This document shows positions 43,520 to 51,988 of a DNA stretch of 64,000 nucleotides, in pieces. Each line of letters starts with the position of its first letter. Position 1 is the first letter of the stretch. Origin of the DNA: Hymenobacter cellulosivorans (GTDB taxonomy: Bacteria > Bacteroidota > Bacteroidia > Cytophagales > Hymenobacteraceae). The stretch spans positions 4,840,501-4,904,500 of the forward strand of contig NZ_CP095049.1 in NCBI RefSeq assembly GCF_022919135.1, in the 5' to 3' direction. The position numbers and the translations under genes are program-made. The notes under the pieces were generated by a model. That model saw only the letters and a program-made list of their open reading frames with translations, was not told the origin of the DNA and did not search any database.

Positions 43520-46156
43520 CTAGTTCACCGTGTAGGTCAGGGCCAGGTAATACAGGCCGCCCACGCTGGGGCCGCCCAGAAAGGACGTGTAGTACTGGTT
43601 TAGCCCGTTGGTAGCGCCCAGCTTCACGCGCAGTTGGGGCTGGGGCACGGTGTAGGTGAGCTGGGCGTCGAGGCTGCTGTAGGCCGGTACGTTCCCGCTC
43701 ACCAGAAAGGTTTGGGAATAATAATGCTGCTGCCAGTGGTAGCTCAGGCCGAAGCCCAACTGCCGGTAGAGCTTTTCGTGGGCCACACTCAGGTTGTACA
43801 TCCAGCGCGGGGTGTTGAAGCCATCCTCCAGCCCGTCGCCCGACTCGGTGCGGGCCAGGCGGGCGTAGGTGGCGTTGGCCCCGGCCAGCAGGCCGCCGGG
43901 CAGCTCGTAGCGCAGCCCCACCGAGCCGCCGTAGTTATATACCCGGGTTTGGGCGTTGGTCCAGAGCCGGTAGCGGTTCTGGGTGGCCCGGGTGCTGAGG
44001 TAGATGGCGGCCGAGTCTGGGTTCAGGGTTTTGGGCACGTAGGCCTCTACCTGCGCAATAAAGTCGCGGTAGGCGTTGTAGTAAGCATCCACATCGAGCA
44101 CGAGGCGCCCACCCGGCAGCAGGGCGGCTTTATAACCCAGCTCCAAGGAGCGAATCTGCTCGGGCCGCAGATAGGTATACGGATTGCGTTGCAGCAGGCC
44201 TTTATGCTGCTCCACTGCCCGGCTCTGCTTCTGAGCCGGGGTGAGCGTGGGGTCAGTATTGGCATTTACGCTGGCCGTCACGGCGGCGTTAAAGGCGTCG
44301 ATGCTGCTGCGCAAATAGCTGTTCTCAAACACCCCGCTCGACATCACGCGCAGCCCGCCGATGCGCTTCACCTGCCCGCTGTTCACGTTGGAAAAGGCCT
44401 CGAATAAGCTTGGAAACCGGTAGCCGCTCTGGTAGCTGACCCGGAAGTTGTGGCGCTGAGTGGGCGAGTACACGGCCGTAAAGCGCGGGTTCAGGCGCAA
44501 ATCGAAGTAGTCGTTCTTGTCGGCGCGCAGGGTGGCGGTGAGCCGCAGCTTCTGCTCCCAGAGGCGGGCCCCGGCCTGCACGAAGCCCCCGGTTTTGCCG
44601 TAAGTCAGCTTGTCGCCCAGCGGGTCCTGGCCCGGCTCGGGATTGACGAAGTAGTTGCCGTCGGGCACGATGACATAGGTGCGGTGGTCGAGGCCGGCCA
44701 GCACGTCGACGGTAGCGGGCAACCAGGTTTGGCCTCCGCGGCGCAGGGCTTCGGCCACGTTCACCTGGGCTTCGGCGTGCACCAAGCTGGCCTGCACGCG
44801 TAAGGCCGCGCCCTGGTCCCAGTTGTTGATATTCTGCAGCTCGCCGAGCTTCTGATTGAATAGCGCCGTGCCGGGCTCATAGCGGCCCGCATCGGCCTGG
44901 GTTCGGGCAGCGGCGTGGGCCTGCGCTACGGTTTGCCCCTTGGCAATGGCCTGGTCGTAACCCGTGCCATAGTCGTCTATCCAGGCATTGTCGGGCTTAA
45001 AGTTGCGGTCCAGATTTTCGGCCGCGGAGCGCAGATTGTAGCTGCGGCCGGTGTTTTCACCTGTCACGTAGGCCCGGGCCTGCACCACGGGGCCGGTGAG
45101 TTGCAGGGCGTGCTGCTGCAGGCGGTAGTTCTGGAGCCGAAACCGGTTGGAGCGCTGGTACACGTTGTCGAGCAAAGCCAGGCGGTAGGTGTAGGCTAGT
45201 TCGGCGGCCCGGCCCAGCTTGTAGTGCAGAGCTGCATCGGCCTTGATGGTTTGCAGGCGGTAATCCACCACGTCCTTCTCGTCATAGCCGGTGCGGGCCA
45301 CCGAGTAGGTTTTGCCCCCGCGCCGAAACGTAATCCGGTTCGACGACTCGTTGCCGTAGCTGTTTACCGGGTCGTGGGCGGGGTTGTCGGCGCCCAGCAG
45401 GCCGGTAGTGGCGTTGCCGTTGGGGTTCAGCTCGGTCTGGTCGTGGGCAATCCAGTCGTAGCCGCGGCTGTAGGTACCGTTCACCTTCAACGCCAGCCGG
45501 GGCCGTAGCACCTTGGCGTAGCGCACACTGGTTTCGGAGTAGAGCTGGGCGCCAACGAGCGGGTCGGCTACGTGGTTGAGGCCGGTTTTTTGCTGCACGC
45601 TCAGGCCTTCGGAGCTGAACGGGTTGCGGGTACTGAAATTGGCCAGCCCGTTGATGGCGTTGAGCCCATAAAGCGCCGCCACCGTGCCCGGCACGATTTC
45701 CACGCTGCCAATATCCAAGTCACTTGGCCCCAGGGCGTTGCCAATGGGTCCGCCGATGTGGGGTGCCTGGTTGTCGATGCCGTCGACGAGCTGCACGAAG
45801 CGGACATTGGTAGTATTGGCAAAGCCCCGGGCATTAAGCACCTTAAAGCCCAGACTGGGTGTAATCACCTGTACGCCCTTCACGCCTTCCAGGGCATCGA
45901 AAAACGTGGGCGCGGGCGTCAGACGCAGGGCCCGGGCCCCGAGCTTCTCCACCGTCACCGGCGACTGTAAAAAGCTTTCCTCCACCCGCGAGGCGGCCAC
46001 TACCACTTCGCCCAGCTCCACCTTGTGCAGGGTGTCGGCCGGGGCGGCAGGTGTTGCAGTTTGGGCCCAGGCAGCGGGTACGCTCAGCAGGAAAACCGGC
46101 AATACGCCGACGTAAGCTGCCCGCGGGGTGAACTGGCAGAAAGTAGAAAGCGGCAT
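43520..46156 (-). CDS. TonB-dependent receptor under a ModE-type box
   Basis: The ATG at 46156 gives 878 residues with a signal peptide ending AAWAQ (about 30-32); the upstream start at 46198 would overlap the operator. There is no CarboxypepD domain. The plug spans about 55-170, with VVVAASRVEESFLQSPVTVEKL, GFANTTNVRFVQLVDGIDNQAP and VEIVPGTVAALYGLNAINGLANF. The barrel ends in ALTYTVN; the terminal residue is not aromatic. The plug differs from the siderophore-type receptors in this window. A ModE-like regulator gene lies directly upstream on the same strand, with a ModE palindrome 25 bases before this start. Import of a molybdenum- or tungsten-containing ligand is inferred. Confidence 0.82.
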   Translation of the reverse strand: MPLSTFCQFTPRAAYVGVLPVFLLSVPAAWAQTATPAAPADTLHKVELGEVVVAASRVEESFLQSPVTVEKLGARALRLTPAPTFFDALEGVKGVQVITPSLGFKVLNARGFANTTNVRFVQLVDGIDNQAPHIGGPIGNALGPSDLDIGSVEIVPGTVAALYGLNAINGLANFSTRNPFSSEGLSVQQKTGLNHVADPLVGAQLYSETSVRYAKVLRPRLALKVNGTYSRGYDWIAHDQTELNPNGNATTGLLGADNPAHDPVNSYGNESSNRITFRRGGKTYSVARTGYDEKDVVDYRLQTIKADAALHYKLGRAAELAYTYRLALLDNVYQRSNRFRLQNYRLQQHALQLTGPVVQARAYVTGENTGRSYNLRSAAENLDRNFKPDNAWIDDYGTGYDQAIAKGQTVAQAHAAARTQADAGRYEPGTALFNQKLGELQNINNWDQGAALRVQASLVHAEAQVNVAEALRRGGQTWLPATVDVLAGLDHRTYVIVPDGNYFVNPEPGQDPLGDKLTYGKTGGFVQAGARLWEQKLRLTATLRADKNDYFDLRLNPRFTAVYSPTQRHNFRVSYQSGYRFPSLFEAFSNVNSGQVKRIGGLRVMSSGVFENSYLRSSIDAFNAAVTASVNANTDPTLTPAQKQSRAVEQHKGLLQRNPYTYLRPEQIRSLELGYKAALLPGGRLVLDVDAYYNAYRDFIAQVEAYVPKTLNPDSAAIYLSTRATQNRYRLWTNAQTRVYNYGGSVGLRYELPGGLLAGANATYARLARTESGDGLEDGFNTPRWMYNLSVAHEKLYRQLGFGLSYHWQQHYYSQTFLVSGNVPAYSSLDAQLTYTVPQPQLRVKLGATNGLNQYYTSFLGGPSVGGLYYLALTYTVN

Positions 46157-46180
46157 GAAGAGGCGTAGCGGATGAAACCA

Positions 46181-46210
46181 AGCGTTATATTTTCCCAAAC
46201 ATAACGCTTA
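46181..46210 (-). promoter_or_regulatory. ModE-type operator overlapping the TonB receptor promoter
   Basis: AAGCGTTAT (46181-46189) and ATAACGCTT (46202-46210) form a perfect 9-base inverted repeat. Inside it, CGTTATATT and AACATAACG are separated by six bases, close to the known ModE site CGTTATATT-N-AATATAACG. On the minus strand, a -7 box TATGTTTG (46197-46204) lies within the operator, so binding would block the promoter of the receptor gene. Confidence 0.7.
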
Positions 46211-46255
46211 ACCCGCCTAATGGTTTGGATTCGTCCTGACGCTGCCGAACCCAGC

Positions 46256-46615
46256 CTACTCCACCAGCCGGGCAGTTTCGACGGCCAGAAACGCTTGAAA
46301 CCGCGCCTGCAGCTCCGCAAACTCCCGTATCATCAGTTGCCCGGCTTCGGTTACTACGGCCCCGCCGCCGCGCTTACCGCCGGCCTGGGTGCTCACCAGC
46401 GGCTCCCGGGCCTGCTGGTTCATGGATGCTACCAAGTCCCAGGCCCGCTTGTAGGACATTTCCATTTCCTGGGCCGCCTTGGAAATCGAGCCCAAGCGGT
46501 GAATCTTCTCCAGCAGCTCCAGCCTCCCGATGCCCATCATCCGGTCGGTGGGTCCTTCCAGCCACAGGCGGCCGTTCAGGCGAAAGGTCAGGTCGGGGTG
46601 CAGCAGGTCTTTCAT
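46256..46615 (-). CDS. ModE-like winged-helix regulator without molybdate-binding domain
   Basis: The ATG at 46615 gives 119 residues. Residues 30-100 are the LysR-like winged helix of ModE: RLELLEKIHRLGSISKAAQEMEMSYKRAWDLVASMN, followed by the wing GGKRGGGAVVTEAG. E. coli ModE has about 260 residues and a C-terminal paired molybdate-binding domain, which is absent here, as in other short ModE proteins. Molybdate sensing, if any, must occur differently. It is directly upstream of the receptor gene (100 bases) with the operator in between, so it probably regulates that gene. The in-frame start at 46657 is less likely. Confidence 0.85.
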   Translation of the reverse strand: MKDLLHPDLTFRLNGRLWLEGPTDRMMGIGRLELLEKIHRLGSISKAAQEMEMSYKRAWDLVASMNQQAREPLVSTQAGGKRGGGAVVTEAGQLMIREFAELQARFQAFLAVETARLVE

Positions 46616-46648
46616 GGCTGCAATCTTAGGAATTTGCCCTACAACACG

Positions 46649-46680
46649 CGGCCCCACCTAAAACTAGTCAGGCGGGGCCG
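46649..46680 (-). terminator. Hairpin between the dioxygenase and ModE genes
   Basis: An 11-base stem CGGCCCCACCT / AGGCGGGGCCG (one G-T pair) closes a 10-base loop just beyond the dioxygenase stop. The T tail is weak, so termination is plausible rather than certain. Confidence 0.5.
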
Positions 46681-46706
46681 GGTTGTGCAGAAGGAGGAAT
46701 TGCGGT

Positions 46707-47594
46707 TTAGCCGGCCATAAAGGTGCGCATGCTCAAGCCGCCGTAGCTGACTTCCTCGAAGGTGTGGGTAATGTTTTCGTCCTTATCAGCCAAGCCCAGG
46801 CTGTACAGCACCGGCAGGTAATGGTCGGTGGTGGGCACTGAGAGCTGGCCACTGCCACCGGCCAGCTGTTGGTAGTTGACCAGGCTGGCGAAGTCGCGCT
46901 GGTCGATTTTGGCTTTCACCCACTCGTCGAACTCGGTGGCCCAGTCGTAGGGCGAGGCGTCGCCCATCATGAGCTTGGGCATGCTCTGGCGCAGGTTGTG
47001 CACGATGTTGCCGCTGCCGACGATGAGCACCCCCCGCTCCCGCAAAAACTGCAGCTGCCGGGCCAGGTCGAAGTGCTGCTGCATGGACTTGTTCACGTCG
47101 AGGCTGAGCTGAAATACGGGAATGTTGGCCTCCGGAAACAGATGGTGCAGCACGGTCCAGGTGCCGTGGTCGAGGCCCCACTCGTCGGAGCCGTGCACGT
47201 CGTGCACGTGCTCAATGATGGACTGGGCAAAGCTGGGGGCCCCGGGCGCGGGGTACTGCATGGCAAACAGCTCCTGCGGAAAGCCCCCAAAGTCGTGGAT
47301 GGTTTCGGGCCGCTGGTTGGTGCCGGCAAACGTGCCGCGGGTCAGCCAGTGGGCCGACACGACCAGAATGGCATGGGGCACCTGCCGCTGCCGGATGTCT
47401 TGGCCCATCTGCTTTAGCCGGCGGGTAAAGGCGTTGTCTTCCAGGGCGTTCATCGGGGAGCCGTGGCCAATGAAGAGCACGGGCATTTTCTCCGATTTGG
47501 GGAAGGCAGTGGCGGTTTTATGAATATCGTGGAGGTTCATGGCGGAGGCAAAAGGCAGCAGGGCCAGTGTTTTGAGAAAGGTGGGGCGGTCCAT
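46707..47594 (-). CDS. 4,5-DOPA-extradiol-dioxygenase-like protein (LigB/YgiD family)
   Basis: The ATG at 47594 gives 295 residues; a longer frame to 48209 is an open-frame artefact over the neighbouring gene. The short N-terminal MDRPTFLKTLALLPFASAM resembles an export-like leader found in relatives, before the YgiD core MNLHDIHK. Metal ligand candidates are His44 (LFIGHGSPMNALEDN), His82 (VVSAHW) and His199 (GSGNIVHNL), with His143 in GLDHGTWTVL as the catalytic base. YgiD opens the ring of DOPA-like catechols; the true substrate in Bacteroidota is unknown. Confidence 0.87.
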   Translation of the reverse strand: MDRPTFLKTLALLPFASAMNLHDIHKTATAFPKSEKMPVLFIGHGSPMNALEDNAFTRRLKQMGQDIRQRQVPHAILVVSAHWLTRGTFAGTNQRPETIHDFGGFPQELFAMQYPAPGAPSFAQSIIEHVHDVHGSDEWGLDHGTWTVLHHLFPEANIPVFQLSLDVNKSMQQHFDLARQLQFLRERGVLIVGSGNIVHNLRQSMPKLMMGDASPYDWATEFDEWVKAKIDQRDFASLVNYQQLAGGSGQLSVPTTDHYLPVLYSLGLADKDENITHTFEEVSYGGLSMRTFMAG

Positions 47595-47743
47595 CCTGCT
47601 TTGGTAAATACACCTCAAAAATACCGCCTCAGCCTGCTCCGCGCCTTGACCTAGGATAAGAAATGCGGCTGCCGGGCCCTGTACGGTGCCAAAACCCACC
47701 AGCCACCTGCTACCAAATGCGGGCCGCTGCTGCCTTCTGCGAG

Positions 47744-48211
47744 TTACCGCTGAACCAGTACCCGAACGCTCTGGGAACGAGCCCCCGCCTGCAGCCGGAT
47801 AATATAGAGCCCATCCACCAGACCCGCCGCCCGGAACGAAGCCTGCTGCACCCAGCCGGCCTGAGTGGTACCTCCAGGCAGGGTGCGGACCAGCCGCCCC
47901 CACGCATCGTAGCAGGCCAGCTCGTAGCTCCCGTCCTGCTCGGCAACAAATGTGATGGTGGCCTGATCGTGCACCACCGTGGGATACGCCGACAGCTCGT
48001 GAACCGCGGAGACGCCGGCCGGGGCAACTTCGCGGGCCGCATTGCCCCCCGCATGAATCACAATGGAACCACCGCTGATAACGGAACAGGCATCGGCGTT
48101 GCCCTCGTAGCGGGCCGTCCATGCTTCCGAGACTTGCTGGGCCCGCAAGCTGGGAGTAATACACAAACAGCAACTCAGCAGCAGTAAGCGGAAGTGAAGA
48201 TGATACCACAT
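47744..48211 (-). CDS. Short secreted T9SS-sorting-domain protein
   Basis: The ATG at 48211 gives 155 residues: a signal peptide ending SLRAQQ (about 26-28), a short piece QVSEAWTARYEGNADACSV, about 25 residues without a domain, then a T9SS C-terminal domain (VHELSAYPTVVHDQATITFVAE...LVDGLYIIRLQAG). The opening segment resembles the start of SBBP-repeat proteins, which normally carry hundreds of residues before the sorting domain, so this looks like the two ends of such a protein joined by a deletion. It may still be exported, with no functional body. Confidence 0.6.
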   Translation of the reverse strand: MWYHLHFRLLLLSCCLCITPSLRAQQVSEAWTARYEGNADACSVISGGSIVIHAGGNAAREVAPAGVSAVHELSAYPTVVHDQATITFVAEQDGSYELACYDAWGRLVRTLPGGTTQAGWVQQASFRAAGLVDGLYIIRLQAGARSQSVRVLVQR

Positions 48212-48530
48212 GAAATAGAAGGAAAGAAATGAGTGGGCATAGTCAGCCAGGGGCCCTCCTGCGAGAGGAGGGCGGGAAGGTGTCTGCCGCAGGGCGTACC
48301 AACTCCAGGAAGCATAACCGGAAATTCTACAGCAGAACTCACACCTGCGGCCCACTAAAAAGCCCATGTGCATGGGAGGGCAATGGCCTCTCTATCTAAT
48401 TCAAAGTATAACTTTTGATTTATTACCAATATATATTCGAATAATACCAAATATTAGCAAGCCCATGCAGATCATCATTAAAGCTTATCTATCCTCAGTG
48501 GTGCTACACGGGAAAAGTCCGCGGCCGGAG
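48212..48530. other. AT-rich intergenic region
   Basis: No gene is seen in these 319 bases. The segment 48395-48490 is strikingly AT-rich for this genome (TTTATTACCAATATATATTC and onwards). It separates two minus-strand genes and probably holds the promoter of the T9SS gene. Confidence 0.45.
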
Positions 48531-49109
48531 TTAGGGTCGGGCCAGTTCCTTCCGGATGCGGCTCAATGACTCGGGCGTAATACCCAGATAGGCGGCAATC
48601 AGCCGCTGGGGCAGGCGCTGAGCCAGGGACGGATAGGTCCGAATGAAGTTCAGGTAGCGTTCCTCGGCCGAGGCACTGAGCGTGGCAATCAGGCGCTTCT
48701 GCATGGCCTGCATGCTGTTTTGCTTCAAGTCGGCGAAAAACGACTGGAACGGCGGGCCCAGCTGAGGCAACTGCTGGTAGAAGTCGGGGCCAAACAGCAG
48801 CACCTGCGACTCCTCCAGGGCATCAATGGAAAATAGGGCCGGCTCGTGGTGCATTAGGCTGTGCTGGTCGGCTATCCACCAGTTTTCGGGGGCAAACTGC
48901 AATACGTGCTCCTTGCCCTTCTTATCGACCACGAAGCTGCGCAGGCAACCCTGGACCACAAAAGCCCCGTAGCGGCTCACTTCGCCCTGCTGCACCAGCA
49001 CCTGCTGCCGGGCTAGGTGGCGGGGCACTAATAACGGAGCCAGGGCGCCAAACTGCTCGTCGGTCAGGGGCAGCTTGGCTTGCAAATACGTGCGCAAATG
49101 CTCTAGCAT
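48531..49109 (-). CDS. Crp/Fnr family transcriptional regulator
   Basis: The 192-residue protein has a cyclic-nucleotide-binding-like beta-roll (residues 15-110: LVQQGEVSRYGAFVVQGCLRSFVVD...VLQFAPENWW) and a C-terminal winged helix (SAEERYLNFIRTYPSLAQRLPQRLIAAYLGITPESLSRIRKEL). The Arg/Ser phosphate-binding cassette of true cAMP-binding Crp is not present, and there are no clustered cysteines as in Fnr, so the effector is unknown. This subgroup is very common in Bacteroidota. It is divergent from the second siderophore-type receptor. Confidence 0.87.
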   Translation of the reverse strand: MLEHLRTYLQAKLPLTDEQFGALAPLLVPRHLARQQVLVQQGEVSRYGAFVVQGCLRSFVVDKKGKEHVLQFAPENWWIADQHSLMHHEPALFSIDALEESQVLLFGPDFYQQLPQLGPPFQSFFADLKQNSMQAMQKRLIATLSASAEERYLNFIRTYPSLAQRLPQRLIAAYLGITPESLSRIRKELARP

Positions 49110-49243
49110 ATAATCCTAAAGAGTAAAGAAGTAGGAAACCGTCCAAGTTTACACCAGCCTGAGCTACCAAAGAAGTGGGGGCAGCAACTGGCGCTGCGTC
49201 AAGGCCCTACTATGCACGCCTGCGCACTACCTGGGATTCCTAC

Positions 49244-49258
49244 TTAGATCTATTCTAA
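49244..49258 (+). promoter_or_regulatory. Upstream Fur/PerR-like 7-1-7 box of the second receptor unit
   Basis: TTAGATC-T-ATTCTAA fits the 7-1-7 layout with weaker left half. Another ATTCTAAA octamer lies at 49283-49290 inside the promoter spacer and a further box lies at 49312. The divergent crp-type gene starts at 49109. Confidence 0.45.
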
Positions 49259-49273
49259 AAAGTCGATGTTTTG

Positions 49274-49305
49274 TTTGGATGGATTCTAAACAACCCCCAT
49301 CTTTG
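49274..49305 (+). promoter_or_regulatory. Promoter of the second TonB receptor-PepSY unit
   Basis: TTTG at 49274-49277 and the -7-like CATCTTTG at 49298-49305 are 20 bases apart, the same spacing as at 10870-10900. Ten bases separate the -7 box from the AATCATTCTAAATA element in both promoters. Confidence 0.6.
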
Positions 49306-49311
49306 CCTTAA

Positions 49312-49326
49312 GTTTAATCATTCTAA
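49312..49326 (+). promoter_or_regulatory. Fur-like 7-1-7 operator of the second receptor unit
   Basis: GTTTAAT-C-ATTCTAA sits directly downstream of the -7 box. The 14-mer at 49316-49329 is identical to that at 10911-10924. The ATG follows five bases after the shared element. Confidence 0.6.
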
Positions 49327-49334
49327 ATAACGCT

Positions 49335-51854
49335 ATGCGTCGTTTCCTACTCTTGTCGATTCTGCTACTCACCCTACTTTTACCGGCCACTGGCTGGGCA
49401 CAGGCACTGGGTGGCTTGATTGTCGGTAAGCTGACGGGCACGGATGGAGCGCCGCTGGAGAATATTTCGGTGAGCCTGAAAAAGGCTGGTACCGGTGTCA
49501 ACACCGCTTCCGACGGCAGCTTCAAGCTCAAGGCCGACGCCGGCGTGCAGTTGCTGCACATCAGCGGCCTGGGCTTCGTAACTCAGGAAACCTCGGTAGA
49601 AGTAGTGGCGGGCCAAACTACGACCGTACCCACCATCACCCTGCAGATCAACAAGCATGAGCTGGCCGAGGTGAAAATCATGGAGCAGCGCAGCCTCAAC
49701 CAGCGCCCGGCCACCGTCAGCAAGATGCCCGTGGCCCTGCTCGACCTGCCCCAGGCCGTCGTAACCGTCGACCGGCAGGTGCTGGAGCAGCAGCAGGTAC
49801 TGCGCCTGAGCGACGCGCTGGCCAACGTGAGCGGCCTGTACGTGACCAGCACTACCGGCGGCACCCAGGAAGAACTGGGCAGCCGGGGGTTTGCCTACGG
49901 CTCCAACAACACCTTTAAGAACGGGGTACGCTTCAACAACGGTGTAATGCCCGAAGCCAGCTCCCTGGAGCGCATGGAAGTGCTGAAAGGCAGCGCGGCT
50001 ATTCTCTACGGCAACGTGGCGGCTGGCGGCGTGCTGAACCTGGTCACCAAGAAGCCGCAGTTTGAGCGCGGCGGCTCGGTGGGTCTGCGCGTGGGTTCAT
50101 TCGGTTTGTGGAAGCCTATTTTCGACGTGTACGGCGCCGTGGGCAAGAGCGACAAAGTGGCTTTCCGCCTGAATGGCACCTTCGAAAAAGCCAACAGCTT
50201 CCGCGACGAAGTGAAGTCAGACCGAGTGTATGTAAACCCCTCCTTGCTGTTTGAGCTGACGCCCAAGACGACCCTGGTGCTGGAAGGCGACTACCTGCGC
50301 GACAACCGCACGCCCGACTTCGGTATCGGCGCTATCGACTACAACATCCTGGAGTCGCGCACCCGCTTCCTGAACGTGCCCGGCGCCAAGAACAAAACCA
50401 ACCAGACCAGCACCACCGCCACCCTGACTAGCCGCCTGAATGACTCCTGGCAGATTCGGGCCATCGGCGGGTTCCAGCGCTACGACAATGAGCAGCTAAG
50501 CGGCAACCGTCCTACGGGCATCAACAACGGCACCATTACCAAAACCAATCAGGCCACGAAGGTAAGCATGGTGTATCCGCGCCCCCAGATGTACGGCAAC
50601 TGGCAGCGCAGCCTCTCGCGCACCCAATCGACGGAGAACTACTACATTGCCCAGCTCGACCTGACCGGCAAGTTCCGCACCGGCTTCCTGGGCCACACCT
50701 TGCTGGTAGGTGCCGACGCCGACCAGTACCAAACCAATGCCCTTACCTACGGGGCCCAGGCGTTTGACTCCATCAACGTGCTGGACCGCAGCAAGACCGT
50801 ACCGGCGCCGGCCAAGCGCGTAAGCGGCTACGACCAGCTCTTGTTCAGCTCCCGCACGCTGGGCAGCACCCGCCGGGCTGGCTTCTACGTGCAGGACCTG
50901 CTGGCTATTTCGGAGAAAGTGAAGATGCTGGCTGGGGTACGCTGGAGCTATCTGGAAACGCCGGTTACGACCTACGCCTACGATGCTCCCGTTAACGGCG
51001 TACAGAAGATTACGGCTACCGAGGCGAAGACCCGCTACGACAATGCCTTCTCGCCCCGCCTTGGCCTGGTATTCCAGCCCATCAAAACGATGTCGCTGTT
51101 TGCCTCTTACTCCAACTCGTTTGTACCCAACACGTCGGCCAACTCCTTCGATGCAGAAGGCAAGCCGTTGGACCCTTCCGTGATTGACCAGTATGAAGTT
51201 GGCATCAAGAACGACCTGTTCAAAGGAGCTTTGTCGGCCAACATAACGGCCTACCGCATTGTGAACAGCAACCAGACGCAGACCATCCTGCCCGGCGCTT
51301 ATAACTATAGCATCGACCGCCCCAACGCTCAGGAAATGGCCGGTGAGGTAACCAGCAAAGGCGTGGAGGTAGACGTGCAAAGCAAGCCGATGATGGGCTG
51401 GTCGGTAATTACCGGCTACAGCTACAACAACACGGCCTACACCAACAGCAACATTTACGAAAACGGCAGCCGCCTGCGCTACAACCCCGCCCACACGGCT
51501 AACCTGAGCCTGTTCTACAACTTCAGCAGCGCCTTTGGCAGCAACACCTTCCTGCGCGGCCTGAATGCGGGTATCACCACGTACTACGTGGGCGACAAAC
51601 TGGCCGGCCGCAATACCCGCCTGGTAGACCCCGCCACGGGCAAAGCCTGGGCCAACGGGGATGCTTTCAAGCTGATTTCGATTCCCAACTACACGCAGTT
51701 CGACGCCTCGCTGGGCTACAGCTACGACCGGTTTTCGGTGCGGGTAAAGCTGGCCAACATCCTCAACGAGCTCAGCTACAACCTGCACGACGACAACAGC
51801 GTGAACCCCATTGCGCCCCGTAACTTCCAGGCCACGGCCAGCTACCGGTTGTAA
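49335..51854 (+). CDS. TonB-dependent siderophore-type receptor
   Basis: The 839-residue protein has a signal peptide (1-23), a CarboxypepD-regulatory-like domain at about 30-105 (VGKLTGTDGAPLENISVSL...GSFKLKADAG), a plug at about 130-240 (LDLPQAVVTVDRQVLEQQQVLRLSDAL...SSLERMEVLKGSAAILYGNVAAGG) and the barrel, ending ATASYRL. The plug matches the siderophore-receptor type (FhuA/FoxA-like). It shares architecture and operator with the receptor at 10928, though the barrels are clearly different, so they probably take up different ferric chelates. The PepSY gene at 51989 follows. Confidence 0.88.
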   Translation: MRRFLLLSILLLTLLLPATGWAQALGGLIVGKLTGTDGAPLENISVSLKKAGTGVNTASDGSFKLKADAGVQLLHISGLGFVTQETSVEVVAGQTTTVPTITLQINKHELAEVKIMEQRSLNQRPATVSKMPVALLDLPQAVVTVDRQVLEQQQVLRLSDALANVSGLYVTSTTGGTQEELGSRGFAYGSNNTFKNGVRFNNGVMPEASSLERMEVLKGSAAILYGNVAAGGVLNLVTKKPQFERGGSVGLRVGSFGLWKPIFDVYGAVGKSDKVAFRLNGTFEKANSFRDEVKSDRVYVNPSLLFELTPKTTLVLEGDYLRDNRTPDFGIGAIDYNILESRTRFLNVPGAKNKTNQTSTTATLTSRLNDSWQIRAIGGFQRYDNEQLSGNRPTGINNGTITKTNQATKVSMVYPRPQMYGNWQRSLSRTQSTENYYIAQLDLTGKFRTGFLGHTLLVGADADQYQTNALTYGAQAFDSINVLDRSKTVPAPAKRVSGYDQLLFSSRTLGSTRRAGFYVQDLLAISEKVKMLAGVRWSYLETPVTTYAYDAPVNGVQKITATEAKTRYDNAFSPRLGLVFQPIKTMSLFASYSNSFVPNTSANSFDAEGKPLDPSVIDQYEVGIKNDLFKGALSANITAYRIVNSNQTQTILPGAYNYSIDRPNAQEMAGEVTSKGVEVDVQSKPMMGWSVITGYSYNNTAYTNSNIYENGSRLRYNPAHTANLSLFYNFSSAFGSNTFLRGLNAGITTYYVGDKLAGRNTRLVDPATGKAWANGDAFKLISIPNYTQFDASLGYSYDRFSVRVKLANILNELSYNLHDDNSVNPIAPRNFQATASYRL

Positions 51855-51888
51855 GGTGTCTTTTATAAAGTAAGTGAATAGGTAAAAT

Positions 51889-51931
51889 AAGCCCGGGAGG
51901 TTCCAGCTGCAACTGGTAGCCTTCCGGGTTT
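51889..51931 (+). terminator. Weak hairpin between receptor and PepSY genes
   Basis: A 12-pair stem (51889-51900 with 51920-51931, two G-T pairs) encloses an inner CCAG/CTGG hairpin. The T tail is only three bases. It may reduce rather than end transcription into the PepSY gene. Confidence 0.4.
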
Positions 51932-51988
51932 GTTGCCGATAAAGCCTTTACCCCGATCTTTGTCTTTCCGACTCGACCGACCGTTTGT

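Noticed and set aside
47595..48209. In-frame N-terminal extension of the DOPA-dioxygenase gene by 205 codons
   Set aside because: It overlaps the T9SS gene on the same strand in another frame and has no family similarity; the YgiD-like core starts near 47594.
50496..51788. Minus-strand open frame of 430 codons inside the second TonB receptor
   Set aside because: Antisense shadow without recognisable domains; the plus-strand barrel is continuous.
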